From Bacillota bacterium (GTDB lineage Bacteria; Bacillota; Clostridia; Lachnospirales; Lachnospiraceae), in the NCBI GenBank assembly GCA_023663285.1, contig JAMPHT010000021.1:1-47022 (forward strand): DNA of 47,022 bases, read 5' to 3'. The stretch's first letter is position 1. Each line of letters starts with the position of its first letter. The translations under genes and the position numbers were made by a program. Shown here in pieces: positions 7,909-17,343 of the stretch. The notes under the pieces are model-generated. The model was not told the origin of the DNA. It saw only the letters and a list, made by a program, of their open reading frames with translations, and made no database searches.

Positions 7909-9162
7909 TTATGATACATCTAAGGTATTTTCATGCAAAGCGTTTTCTGATGAGGCAAGCGCTGTTCTGTTATTCCGGTATTCTTTCGGCGTGTACCCGC
8001 TATATTTCTTGAATACCCTTGAAAAATGGCTTTGTGATGAAAAACCAAGGTAATCGCTGATATTTGTAAAGGATTTGTCTGAAACCTCAAGAAGGCGTTT
8101 TGCCTCTTCTATTTTTTCCCGCAGGATGAAATCTGTCAGGGAAATCCCTGTTTCCGCCTTGAACCTTGCCGAAAGGTAAGGCCGGCTGAGATACAGGTGT
8201 TTTGCGATTGCCTCTACGGTCACTGTCTCAGACAGATGACTGCGGATATAATTCGCCGCCTGCATTGCCAGGGGGGAATCATGGGCGCTGCGGCGGATAC
8301 GTTCCACAGCTTCCGTATACTCCAGGATCATATGATATTGCAGGGTGTTGATGCGTTTCATATCGCTTAGCAGCTCACATTTCCGGATAAAGGCGTCGCT
8401 GAGGGAGAGGGCATCCTCCGGATTCATGCCGCCCCGGATTGCCGCACGGGAGGCCAGGGTGGCCGTGACCACAAAGGTATTCTTAGCCTGGCGGAGCTGG
8501 TCTGCCGCCATGATGCCTGCCCGCACCGCAGGGGCAGTGGCGATCCAGCTTTTCAGTGTGGCAGTATCGCCGGTGCGGATGATATTGGTGACAGCCTGCT
8601 CTATGGAAAGGGAGTTATGTGATATCTGCTGGGAGAAAGGGCTGCTGTATTCCCTGGCAGAATATTGTTTCATGCTGTGTGAAGCCAGTTCTTTCCTGAT
8701 ATCTGGTTCCGTATCGTAAATAGAAATATCTTCCAGTCCCAGCCTTTCCCCGTTCAGGATATGGTTCAGTACGCACAGGATCTGGATGATGCTGTCAAGG
8801 GGCATTTTGACGATACCGGACATACCGTTTATAAAATCCTCTGTCTCGGCTTTTGGAATATCAAGCAGGAAAGCAAGCTCATGCAGCTCCTGCCTGCCGG
8901 AGACGATCTGGCGTGTGGGACCGATGATGATTTTATTTTTTCCTGAATTGACAATGCCATAATAATAGAAATGCGGCGTCACAAAATATCCCACATGGGA
9001 AGTGACTGCAAAAATCTGCTCCCGGTAGAGCAGCATGGGGTCTTTGGGGAGGTGGATGATGGAATGGTACAGGGATAATTCCCCGCCCCGGAAAAGCCGT
9101 ACCGGGATCCCGGCCAGGTTTCCGACTGTTGTGCAGACATAATGCAAATCAATGTTTTTCAT
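7909..9162 (-). CDS. AraC-family transcriptional regulator
   Basis: Predicted DNA-binding regulator of the adjacent divergent sugar-use genes. The 417-residue protein has an N-terminal region of about 290 residues that I cannot assign. A C-terminal AraC double helix-turn-helix spans about residues 300-405. The first helix-turn-helix is in VEAIAKHLYLSRPYLSARFK, and the second includes ISDYLGFSSQSHFSRVFKKY followed by the signature GYTPKEYR. No membrane segment is seen. It is transcribed away from the GPH symporter gene, and the shared 203-base upstream region carries a nested dyad that may be its binding site. The inducer is unknown. Confidence 0.92.
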   Translation of the reverse strand: MKNIDLHYVCTTVGNLAGIPVRLFRGGELSLYHSIIHLPKDPMLLYREQIFAVTSHVGYFVTPHFYYYGIVNSGKNKIIIGPTRQIVSGRQELHELAFLLDIPKAETEDFINGMSGIVKMPLDSIIQILCVLNHILNGERLGLEDISIYDTEPDIRKELASHSMKQYSAREYSSPFSQQISHNSLSIEQAVTNIIRTGDTATLKSWIATAPAVRAGIMAADQLRQAKNTFVVTATLASRAAIRGGMNPEDALSLSDAFIRKCELLSDMKRINTLQYHMILEYTEAVERIRRSAHDSPLAMQAANYIRSHLSETVTVEAIAKHLYLSRPYLSARFKAETGISLTDFILREKIEEAKRLLEVSDKSFTNISDYLGFSSQSHFSRVFKKYSGYTPKEYRNNRTALASSENALHENTLDVS

Positions 9163-9224
9163 AGCGATACTCCCTTATCCTGCGTCGGCGGGCATTTCTT
9201 TCTGAATACATTACAAATATAACA

Positions 9225-9281
9225 GATACCATACAGATATGCAAGAAATATAGAGAAGATATCTGTATAATAAATGGTATC
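9225..9281 (+). promoter_or_regulatory. Nested dyad and promoter between AraC and symporter genes
   Basis: Two 8-bp arms in tandem, GATACCAT and ACAGATAT (9225-9240), reappear in inverse order as ATATCTGT (9259-9266) and ATGGTATC (9274-9281). The right side is split by seven bases that contain a perfect -10 box TATAAT (9266-9271), pointing toward the symporter gene. No good -35 box stands at the right distance, as expected for an activator-dependent promoter. The AraC product encoded next door is the natural candidate to bind here. Confidence 0.5.
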
Positions 9282-9365
9282 AGGATGCATTGTCAGAAAA
9301 CGAGGGTGGAAGGAACTGCGGATGGCAATAAACAAAGGATAGAATAAAATTCGGGAGGGATGGAA

Positions 9366-10826
9366 ATGAGCGAAAGGATGGGAAAGAGCAAATTGTTGGA
9401 CGGGAAACGGTTTTCCAGCCGGATTTCATCCGGGGATGTGACGGGAAAGGAAAAGTGGCTGGGCTATCTGCTGGGGCCCGCCGGAGCACTGCTGCTGAAC
9501 GCAGTGCTGGCAACATATCTGAATGTTTATTATACGGATGTCCTGAAGCTGACCGGGGTCTGGGGCGGGGCGTTCCTGGTGGTGTTCCCCATTGTGTCTA
9601 AGGTGCTGGATGCTATTACCAACGTGGTGATGGGCTATATCATTGACCGCACCCATACGAAGGAGGGCAAGGCAAGGCCCTGGCTCCTGCTTTCCGCGCC
9701 GCTGCTTGCGGTGACGGGGATACTGCTCTTTGCGGTGCCCAATGCATCGGAGACGGTTCAGGTGATCTGGGTGATAGTGTCCTATAATCTCTTTTATTCC
9801 TTTGCCTACACGATTTTTAACATGAGCCACAACCTGATGGTTCCCCTCTCCACCCGCAACAGCGAGCAGCGGGGCGGTCTGTCGGTGTTTAACCAGATTG
9901 CCACCATTATGATGAGCGGGATTCTGGTGGCGCTGATATTCCCCATGGTCATCATGCCTGCCATCGGCGTGGATCAGGGGAAATGGATCGCTTTGATGAG
10001 TGTTCTGGCGGTTCTGGCTCTGCCGTTGACGCTGCTGGAATATTATTTTACCAAGGAGCGTGTGACGCTTCAGGCACAGGAGAAAGGGGACGAGTCCGTG
10101 CCCTTTGTAGAGCAGCTGAAGGCAATTTTCACGGATAAATATATGCTGATCATTTACGTCTATTTTCTGATCTACACCTGCGGCTCCAATATCAAAAATA
10201 TCAGTCTGGTCTATTTCTGCAATTATGTTCTGGGGACCTATAACGACGGGATGACCCAGACCCTGATTTCCGTGATTGGCGGCATCCCTATGGGGATCGG
10301 CATCTTTGCGGTATGGCCTCTGGCGAAAAAGTTCGGCAAGCGGAATGTGACGCTGGCGGGTTTTATCCTTTATGCCATCGGCGGGGCGGTGTGCTGGATG
10401 TTCCCCCGGAATATGGTCCTGATGTTAGCCGGACAGTTTATCAAAAATATCGGCGGGCTTCCCTGTGCCTATGTGTTCATGGCGCTGTTTGCAGATGTGC
10501 TGGACCATCTGGAGTGGAAGAAGCGGTTCCGCTGCGACGGGATCGCCATGTCGGTGTACAATATTATTGCTGTGGCCATGGGCGGAATCTGTACCGGTAT
10601 TTTCAACGGACTGTTGGCAAAGAGCGGGTATGTGGCTCCTTATGTGGATGAAGCGGGGAACCTTGTGGCTGTGCAGAGCGAGGCGGTGCAGAGGGTCATC
10701 ACCTTCGGCTTCGTGGGGCTTGAGGTATTCACGGGCGTTATCCTTGCGGTGCTGCTGATCTTCCTGAATGTGGAGAAGGACATCGGGAGGAAGCAGGCGG
10801 AGATTCAGGACAGGGGAATCAGATAG
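9366..10826 (+). CDS. GPH-family sugar:cation symporter (MFS)
   Basis: Predicted membrane carrier importing glycosides or uronides with a cation. The 486-residue protein has about twelve hydrophobic segments. It shows the glycoside-pentoside-hexuronide family loop [18 protein letters not shown] near residues 95-112. The start is set at 9366 because GGGAGG (9353-9358) lies seven bases before it; the ATG at 9360 would sit directly on that site. It is followed after 77 bases by the rhamnosidase and GH3 genes, so it probably brings in the oligosaccharide that these cytoplasmic enzymes split. Neither the sugar nor the coupling ion can be read from the sequence. Confidence 0.9.
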   Translation: MSERMGKSKLLDGKRFSSRISSGDVTGKEKWLGYLLGPAGALLLNAVLATYLNVYYTDVLKLTGVWGGAFLVVFPIVSKVLDAITNVVMGYIIDRTHTKEGKARPWLLLSAPLLAVTGILLFAVPNASETVQVIWVIVSYNLFYSFAYTIFNMSHNLMVPLSTRNSEQRGGLSVFNQIATIMMSGILVALIFPMVIMPAIGVDQGKWIALMSVLAVLALPLTLLEYYFTKERVTLQAQEKGDESVPFVEQLKAIFTDKYMLIIYVYFLIYTCGSNIKNISLVYFCNYVLGTYNDGMTQTLISVIGGIPMGIGIFAVWPLAKKFGKRNVTLAGFILYAIGGAVCWMFPRNMVLMLAGQFIKNIGGLPCAYVFMALFADVLDHLEWKKRFRCDGIAMSVYNIIAVAMGGICTGIFNGLLAKSGYVAPYVDEAGNLVAVQSEAVQRVITFGFVGLEVFTGVILAVLLIFLNVEKDIGRKQAEIQDRGIR

Positions 10827-10903
10827 ATGTTGGTTTCTTGCTATAGGGACGGCATTTTGAAGTGGTTATTTATCTGAGAAGGGAAAATGTTGGAGGAGAG
10901 CAG

Positions 10904-13564
10904 ATGAAGGCAATCAGATTGCGGACGGAATATTTGAAGGAACCTATGGGCATTGACATTATAAAGCCCCGGCTGATGTGGAACTGTGAGGGAGGCGTCA
11001 GCCAGACGGCTTATCGGATCGTGGCGAGAGAGGACGGCAGCGTACTGTGGGATACCGGGAAGGTGGTCAGCGGCTCTATGCAGGCTGTTTGTGATGGGAT
11101 ACCTCTGCAAAGCCGCAGCGCAGTCTGCTGGCAGATATGCCTATGGGATGAAAAAGACTGTCCGGGGGAGTGGAGTGAAAGCGTTTTTGAGCTGGGGCTG
11201 TTAAAAGAGAGCGACTGGAAAGCGAAGTGGATCACTGGAAATTATCAGGTCAATAAAAGAAAGCGGTATCCTGTGGACTGTTTCCGGAAAGCATTTACCG
11301 TGGCAAAGGTGGTGAAGGCCCGTCTCTACGCCACGGCCTGCGGTATTTATGAGGCGAGATTAAACGGAGAAAGGGCAGGGGATTTCATCCTTGCCCCCGG
11401 ACATACAGACTACCGCAGGCGTATCCAGTATCAGACCTATGATGTGACTGCGCTGGTGAAGGAAGGGGAAAATGTATTGACTCTTTGGCTGGCGGACGGC
11501 TGGTATCGGGGCAGCGTGGGGGCATGGGGCATTCGCAACGCCTACGGAAGGGAGACGAAGCTTCTGGCGCAGCTTGAACTCACTCTGGCGGACGGCAGCG
11601 TGCAGTTCATCTGTTCCGATGAAAGCTGGGACTGGAGCAATGACGGTCCTGTCCGCTTTGCGGACAACAAAGACGGGGAGGTATATGACGCCCGGATGCA
11701 GCCTTCTTATCAGGGGAAAGCAAAGCTTACTTCCCACGGGGTACTGCCCTCCGCATCCAACAATGTCCCGGTTACAGAGCATGAGCATTTCCATCCCACG
11801 GTGGTCACAACCCCCGCCGGGAAAACGGTGCTGGATTTCGGGCAGAACATTGCGGGATATGTTTTCTTTTTCCTGCAGGCGGAAGAAGGACAGCGGGTGT
11901 CCCTGCGGTTTGGGGAGATGCTGGACGGGGATGGGGAGTTTACCCAGAAGAACATTCAGTGTGCAAACAAGAAGAAAACCACGCCGCTGCAGCAGGTAGA
12001 GTATATCTGCAAGGCAGGCAGGAACGATTATAAGACTGCCTTTGCGGTGTTTGGGTTCCGGTATGTGCTGGTGGATACGGATGCGGCTTTCCGTCCGGAG
12101 GACTTTACCGCTATTGCGGTGTACTCCGATATGGAGCAGACGGGCTTCTTTACCTCATCCAATGAGCTTTTGAACCGTTTTGTGGACTGTACCCTGTGGT
12201 CCGCCAGGAACAATTCCCTGGACATTCCCACAGACTGTCCTACCAGAGAGCGGCATGGCTGGACAGGGGACGCTCAGATCTTCTGCCGGACGGCAAGTTA
12301 CCTTTTTGATTATCTGCCCTTTGCAGACAAATATCTCCGGGATGTATATGACTGGCAACGGAAGGATGGCTGCCTGCCGCAGATCGCGCCGGAGGGCGGG
12401 GTGGATTTTTACATGGCTCCTATGAACGGCTCCGTAGGCTGGGCGGATGCCGGGGTGTTGATGCCCTACCGCCTGTGGAAGCAGTACGGGGACAGAAGGA
12501 TTCTGGAGCGTTACTATCCCGGTATGCGCCGATATGCGGAGTTTATGATGGGGCGGTGCGGGAAATGGACGCCTCTGGCAAAGCCTGTCCGGTTAAAGGG
12601 CAGGGCGGCAAAATATCTGGTCAACTGCGGCCAGTCCTACGGGGAGTGGGCGGAGCCGGCGGATGTGTACCCCAATGACTGGAAGGATATGGTGCTGCCT
12701 CACCCGGAGGTCAGCACCGCTTACACGGCTTATGTGATGGACTGTATGGCGGAGATTGCGGGGGAGATGGGAAAGACGGAGGACGAAAAACAGTACCGTC
12801 TTTACGCTGATGGATGTCGGGAAGCCTACAGGGGGCTGCGCAAATTGCCGGGATTTGGTCTGGATACGGACAGGCAGGCCATGCTGGTGCGGCCCTTGGC
12901 TCTGGGGCTGCTGGACGAGGAGCAGAGGGCTTACGCAAAGGAAAGGCTGCTGAAGGCACTGGAGCGTTACGGATGGCGGCTGGGTACGGGCTTTCTGTCC
13001 ACGCCGCTGATACTGGATGTGCTGACAGAAATCGACATAGAATCCGCGTATCGGCTTCTGGAAAATGAGGAGATGCCGGGATGGCTGTTCATGCCGAAGT
13101 CGGGGGCAACCACCGTCTGGGAATCCTGGGAGGGGACCAGCGCCCAGGGAGGGATCGCCTCGCTGAACCATTATTCCAAGGGAGCCTGTGTGGAATGGCT
13201 CTTTGGAACCATGTGCGGCATTCAGGTTTCAGGGGAGAACCATTTTACCATTGCGCCCAGGCCGGGCGGCAGCTTCACTTATGCCTGTGCGAAATACCGC
13301 AGCGTTTATGGTATGGTTGTCGTAAAATGGGAGAGGAGACTGCAGGGATATCGCTATGAGATTACTGTCCCTGCCAACTGTTCGGCGGAAATCCGTCTGC
13401 CGGGAGGAAAGAAAGAAGAGGTTGCGGCCGGGAGCTGCTGTTTTGAAATGGGACAGCAGAACAGACACGGTGGTTCTCTCGGAGAACAGCCGGATGCTGG
13501 CGGAGAAGCTGGCACAGGTGGGGGATTTTGTGAGCAGCGGATGGAAAACGGAGGGAAGGAATGA
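10904..13564 (+). CDS. GH78 alpha-L-rhamnosidase
   Basis: Predicted to release terminal alpha-L-rhamnose from plant or microbial glycosides. The 886-residue product has no signal peptide, so it acts in the cytoplasm. N-terminal beta domains open with a rhamnosidase-like block (EPMGIDIIKPRLMWN), then VLDFGQNIAGYVFF. The catalytic (alpha/alpha)6 domain holds the family motif DIPTDCPTRERHGWTGDAQ at 440-458 and later WESWEGTS. The start at 10904 follows GGAGGAG. The last 40 or so residues, after the C-terminal beta domain, are glycine-rich and unlike the family. The stop codon overlaps the next start as ATGA, so the two are translationally coupled. Confidence 0.94.
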   Translation: MKAIRLRTEYLKEPMGIDIIKPRLMWNCEGGVSQTAYRIVAREDGSVLWDTGKVVSGSMQAVCDGIPLQSRSAVCWQICLWDEKDCPGEWSESVFELGLLKESDWKAKWITGNYQVNKRKRYPVDCFRKAFTVAKVVKARLYATACGIYEARLNGERAGDFILAPGHTDYRRRIQYQTYDVTALVKEGENVLTLWLADGWYRGSVGAWGIRNAYGRETKLLAQLELTLADGSVQFICSDESWDWSNDGPVRFADNKDGEVYDARMQPSYQGKAKLTSHGVLPSASNNVPVTEHEHFHPTVVTTPAGKTVLDFGQNIAGYVFFFLQAEEGQRVSLRFGEMLDGDGEFTQKNIQCANKKKTTPLQQVEYICKAGRNDYKTAFAVFGFRYVLVDTDAAFRPEDFTAIAVYSDMEQTGFFTSSNELLNRFVDCTLWSARNNSLDIPTDCPTRERHGWTGDAQIFCRTASYLFDYLPFADKYLRDVYDWQRKDGCLPQIAPEGGVDFYMAPMNGSVGWADAGVLMPYRLWKQYGDRRILERYYPGMRRYAEFMMGRCGKWTPLAKPVRLKGRAAKYLVNCGQSYGEWAEPADVYPNDWKDMVLPHPEVSTAYTAYVMDCMAEIAGEMGKTEDEKQYRLYADGCREAYRGLRKLPGFGLDTDRQAMLVRPLALGLLDEEQRAYAKERLLKALERYGWRLGTGFLSTPLILDVLTEIDIESAYRLLENEEMPGWLFMPKSGATTVWESWEGTSAQGGIASLNHYSKGACVEWLFGTMCGIQVSGENHFTIAPRPGGSFTYACAKYRSVYGMVVVKWERRLQGYRYEITVPANCSAEIRLPGGKKEEVAAGSCCFEMGQQNRHGGSLGEQPDAGGEAGTGGGFCEQRMENGGKE

Positions 13565-15930
13565 TTGATAAAATAATATCAGATATGACACTGGAGAAAA
13601 AGATTCGTTTTTGTTCCGGGGCGGATTTCTGGCATACAAAGCCCTTGCCGGAATATGATGTCCTCGCCATGATGATGTGCGACGGCCCCCACGGCCTGCG
13701 AAAGCAGGAGGATGCCACAGATATGCTTGGGATCAATCAGGCTGTGCCTGCTACCTGTTTTCCCACTGCCGTGTCCACCGCCTGCAGCTGGGACGAGAAC
13801 CTGCTGGGTAAGATCGGACAGGCCATTGCCGAGGAAGCCGCTGCAAATGGGGTGGGGCTTGTTCTGGGGCCGGGAGCTAACATCAAGCGTAATCCGCTGT
13901 GTGGACGGAATTTTGAATATTTTTCGGAAGATCCCTATCTGACCGGAAAGCTGGCGGCAGGTTATATATGGGGAGCAGAGTCCACCGGCATAGGCACCAG
14001 CCTGAAGCATTTTGCCTGCAATTCGCAGGAGTATAAGCGGTTTTCCTCGGACAGCATTCTGGATGAGCGGACGCTGCGGGAATTGTATCTTGCGGGATTT
14101 GAGGCGGCGGTAAAGGAAGGGCGTCCGTCCACGGTCATGTGCGCCTATAATAAAATCAATGGCGTGCACTGCTCGGACAATAAAAAGCTTCTGACGGACA
14201 TTCTCAGGAAGGAGTGGGGATTTGAAGGAATGGTAGTCACGGACTGGGGAGCCATGAGCGACCGTATCAGGGGATTTGAAGCGGGGTGCGACCTGAATAT
14301 GCCTGGAGGATCCTCCTATATGGAGGCGGAGGCAGCCAGAGCCGTGAAGGATGGGACATTGGATAAGACGCATATTGACTGCTCAGCTTTGCGGGTGCTT
14401 CAGATGGTGGAGAAGGCTGACGCTGCGGTGAAAGCGGCAAAGCCTGTGGATATGGAATTCCATTATGCACTTGCGCGTCAGGCGGCGGAGGAAAGCGCCG
14501 TGCTGCTGAAAAATGAGGAGGGCATTCTGCCCCTTTCGGAGAGCCGGAGGGTGGTTTTTATCGGACATATGGCAAAAGAACTGCGGTATCAGGGCGCAGG
14601 CAGCAGCCATATCAACCCGTGGAGACTGTCCAATGTGACGGAGGTCTGTCCGAAAATCCCTTATGCGGAGGGCTGCGATGCAGCGGGAGATACTACGGAG
14701 GCATTGCTGGCAGAAGCGGTCCGGATGGCAGGGGAAGCGGAAACGGCGGTGGTATTTGCCGGCTTGACCGACAGGTATGAGTCCGAGGGCTTTGACCGGG
14801 AGAACATGGCTATGTCTAAGGGACATAACAGGCTGATCGAGGCTGTGGCAGAGGCGAATCCCAACACTGTGGTGGTGCTGCTTTGCGGCAGTGTGGTGGA
14901 ACTGCCCTGGGCAGATAAGGTGAAGGGTATTCTATATATGGGGCTGCCTGGTGAAGCCGGGGGAGAAGCCATCCCGAACCTTCTCTTTGGCAGGGCAGTG
15001 CCCTGTGGCAAGCTGGCGGAGAGCTGGCCTTATCAATATAGTGACTGTGTCAGCGCTTCTTATTATGTCAATGAGCGGGTACACGGTCAGGAGAAAAGGA
15101 AAAAAGATGCCCATTACCGGGAGGGGCTGTATGTGGGCTACCGCTATTATACGTCCGCCGGCGTGCCGGTGCGTTATCCCTTTGGCTATGGACTCAGTTA
15201 CACTTCCTTTTCCTATTCTGACTTGAAAATCAACGGGGATACAGTGTCCTGTACTGTGACAAATACCGGTTCCATGGCAGGGAAGGAGATTGTACAGCTT
15301 TATATTGCGCCGCCTGAAGGCCCGCTTTACCGTCCCATGCGGGAACTAAAGGGTTTTCGCAAGGTATATCTGGAACCGGGGAAAAGCAGGACTGTGGAAT
15401 TTCAACTGAGCGAGAGGAGCTTTGCCGTGTGGAGCGGGGGCTGGGTCATTCCCAGCGGGAAATATACCATCCTGGTGGGAGCAGATAGTGAGAACCTGCC
15501 GCTGTCTGAGACTGTTGAAAAGCAGGGGATGGATGTGGCCGATATCCGGACGCCCGCATGGTATTTTTCGCCTAAGGGTGCGCCATCCCATGAGGATTTT
15601 GAAGGCCTGCTGGGTCATGCCGTCCTGGAAAGACCTTTGAGGAAAGGCGAGTTTACCATGGACAATACGGTCATGGAGATGAAGGACTACTCGCTTATCA
15701 TGAAGATCATGTTTAAGGCCGTGGAGGCCACTGTGGCAAAGGGCTTTGGGGGAAGAAAGGATTATAGCGATCCAGTTTTTCGCATGATGATGAATTCTGC
15801 GGCGGATGCCTCCTTAAGCGGCATGAAGATCAGCGGCGGCATGAATAATCATGTCCTGGAGGGTATGCTGGAGATTGCCAATGGGCATCCCTTTCGGGGA
15901 ATCGCAAAAATGCTCGATTTGAAAAAGTAA
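13561..15930 (+). CDS. GH3 beta-glycosidase (beta-glucosidase type)
   Basis: Predicted cytoplasmic beta-glucosidase or related exo-acting glycosidase. The 789-residue protein starts with the GH3 barrel, including MMCDGPHGLR, NFEYFSEDPYLTG and the predicted nucleophile Asp228 in GMVVTDWGAMSD. The second GH3 domain covers roughly 310-530. A fibronectin III-like domain (about 555-660) has YTSFSYSDLKI and the block RPMRELKGFRKVYLEPG. A helical tail of about 120 residues follows. It overlaps the rhamnosidase stop by four bases and is followed by a bidirectional terminator, so it ends the operon. Beta-glucosidase is the commonest activity of this subgroup, but xylosidase or others are possible. Confidence 0.92.
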   Translation: MIDKIISDMTLEKKIRFCSGADFWHTKPLPEYDVLAMMMCDGPHGLRKQEDATDMLGINQAVPATCFPTAVSTACSWDENLLGKIGQAIAEEAAANGVGLVLGPGANIKRNPLCGRNFEYFSEDPYLTGKLAAGYIWGAESTGIGTSLKHFACNSQEYKRFSSDSILDERTLRELYLAGFEAAVKEGRPSTVMCAYNKINGVHCSDNKKLLTDILRKEWGFEGMVVTDWGAMSDRIRGFEAGCDLNMPGGSSYMEAEAARAVKDGTLDKTHIDCSALRVLQMVEKADAAVKAAKPVDMEFHYALARQAAEESAVLLKNEEGILPLSESRRVVFIGHMAKELRYQGAGSSHINPWRLSNVTEVCPKIPYAEGCDAAGDTTEALLAEAVRMAGEAETAVVFAGLTDRYESEGFDRENMAMSKGHNRLIEAVAEANPNTVVVLLCGSVVELPWADKVKGILYMGLPGEAGGEAIPNLLFGRAVPCGKLAESWPYQYSDCVSASYYVNERVHGQEKRKKDAHYREGLYVGYRYYTSAGVPVRYPFGYGLSYTSFSYSDLKINGDTVSCTVTNTGSMAGKEIVQLYIAPPEGPLYRPMRELKGFRKVYLEPGKSRTVEFQLSERSFAVWSGGWVIPSGKYTILVGADSENLPLSETVEKQGMDVADIRTPAWYFSPKGAPSHEDFEGLLGHAVLERPLRKGEFTMDNTVMEMKDYSLIMKIMFKAVEATVAKGFGGRKDYSDPVFRMMMNSAADASLSGMKISGGMNNHVLEGMLEIANGHPFRGIAKMLDLKK

Positions 15931-15954
15931 TGGGAGATTAAGAAAAGTGATAAT

Positions 15955-16003
15955 AAAAAAGAGTGGACGCGATTCCCATTCAAGGACGCATCCACTCTTT
16001 TTT
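15955..16003. terminator. Bidirectional intrinsic terminator
   Basis: A 17-bp stem pairs AAAAAAGAGTGGACGCG (15955-15971) with 15987-16003, with a single C-A mismatch on the plus strand that becomes a G-U pair on the minus strand. T-runs on both strands let it end the GH3 transcript and the converging nuclease gene, whose stop codon it overlaps. Confidence 0.9.
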
Positions 16004-16961
16004 ACCAATATTGTTTTACCGTTTCACTGGATTCGCTTTCAGACAAATGAAATTTTTCCGCAATTCGCTTTATAGTCTCGGCCAAAGAGATACCCAAATC
16101 TTTACACATCAAAATTGCGCCCTCTATCTTACTTTCTTCCCGCATTTGTTGAATCGCCAAGCACATATTCACCGCTCCTTTCCCTTCGGGATAGCTTAAC
16201 TTAGATCCCGTAACAACATTGATTACCTCCGCTGCCTGTCTTTCTACGCTTTGGAAGTTTGAATCGTTTTCTATGATTTTATGCAGTTCCTCTTTATCCT
16301 TGGAATACTTGATGTACAGCATCACTTCCCGCAGATTTGAGTGGAACTCATTAATCTCATTATCTGACATTTCTTTTGGGGCGATCAGATTTACATGGTA
16401 ATCCGGCGCATGTGCAAGGATCACGCTGTTTGTGTTGGAATACATTTCTTTTAAGGAAAGGGGTGCATCCCAAGCATCTGCTCCAAAGTAGATCACAAGT
16501 GTGATGACAGGTATGAGGCGGTCTGTTTTCCAGAAGCCACTCAGGAATTCGCCATCGGTTGGTTTCTCCTTATCTGCCTGTTCTGCCGCTTTTTCTTTCA
16601 TGGCCTGCTTATGGGAGTTGGCGGCTTTGCTGACCTGGTGGGACAATTGAAGGAAGTCATAAACGCCGTTCTTGACAGGGAGGGCATAATGGATCTCCGC
16701 ATGGTTTTCGATGCCCATGACACAGTATGCCGCATCCCCGTCCGTCATGGCATATAAGAGTTTTAGCACGTCCCTGTATTTTTGCTCCGGTACGCTTGCA
16801 CCGTCAGCCCCATACGGAACCACGATTCCCGTTGTGTCCAGTTCCGTCAGCCGGGCGGGATCAATTCTCTGATCCCCATGGTAGAGAAACTGATTGAACG
16901 CATCCGCGAAAACGACCGGATTCTCCATATATTGCTTAGTTATAGTATCTATCTTTCCCAT
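16002..16961 (-). CDS. Rpn-like PD-(D/E)XK nuclease / putative transposase
   Basis: Resembles the Rpn/YhgA-like proteins that are abundant in Lachnospiraceae, thought to be PD-(D/E)XK nucleases that promote recombination. The 319-residue protein has the nuclease-like strand YCVMGIENHAEIHYALP, then LPVKNGVYDFLQLSHQV, and PVITLVIYFG about 100 residues later. The C-terminal part is helical (MREESKIEGAILMCKDLG). The start at 16961 lies seven bases after GAGGA; an adjacent ATG at 16964 is possible. Base composition is clearly more AT-rich than the glycosidase genes beside it, and it stands alone between a terminator and an AT-rich gap. Both suggest it was acquired separately. Activity cannot be judged from sequence. 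Confidence 0.75.
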   Translation of the reverse strand: MGKIDTITKQYMENPVVFADAFNQFLYHGDQRIDPARLTELDTTGIVVPYGADGASVPEQKYRDVLKLLYAMTDGDAAYCVMGIENHAEIHYALPVKNGVYDFLQLSHQVSKAANSHKQAMKEKAAEQADKEKPTDGEFLSGFWKTDRLIPVITLVIYFGADAWDAPLSLKEMYSNTNSVILAHAPDYHVNLIAPKEMSDNEINEFHSNLREVMLYIKYSKDKEELHKIIENDSNFQSVERQAAEVINVVTGSKLSYPEGKGAVNMCLAIQQMREESKIEGAILMCKDLGISLAETIKRIAEKFHLSESESSETVKQYW

Positions 16962-17333
16962 CATGTATTCCTCTTCTGTTGCTGCTAATAGTATACACTT
17001 AAAAGCATTTTTCCTCAACAGTCTTTTCAAAATTTTATAAACGGAATGCTTACTTTGTTTTTGCTCGGATATACAGATAAATTTGTGCGTTTTCTTGTGC
17101 TTTGCGTGTTATGCTCCAGACTTTTATGGATGAAACCAAGTGTGTTGAACTTTTAGCAGCTTCTGGTTTTCTGGCGTATTTTTCGTTAGATTTTTGTAAA
17201 CGAGTTGAATTATAGTTGAACTATTTGCGCATATCTCTCCTAAGCTTTCAACATAAGAATACCAAGAAACATTGAATTTACGGAATTTTCCATAAAATCC
17301 CCAAAGTTGTCCAAGGTCACTTACGGGGCAGTA
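16962..17333. other. AT-rich gap with no gene seen
   Basis: This stretch of about 370 bases is AT-rich and has no open frame with a ribosome binding site on either strand. It should contain the promoter of the nuclease gene, but I see no clear -35/-10 pair. Its right end carries the hairpin that overlaps the serpin stop codon. Confidence 0.6.
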
Positions 17334-17343
17334 TCACTGCCCC
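17325..17343 (-). other. Hairpin spanning the serpin stop codon
   Basis: GGGGCAGT (17325-17332) and ACTGCCCC (17336-17343) form a perfect 8-bp inverted repeat that includes the TGA stop of the serpin gene. No T-run follows on the minus strand, so it is more like an mRNA-end stabiliser or a weak terminator. Confidence 0.55.
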
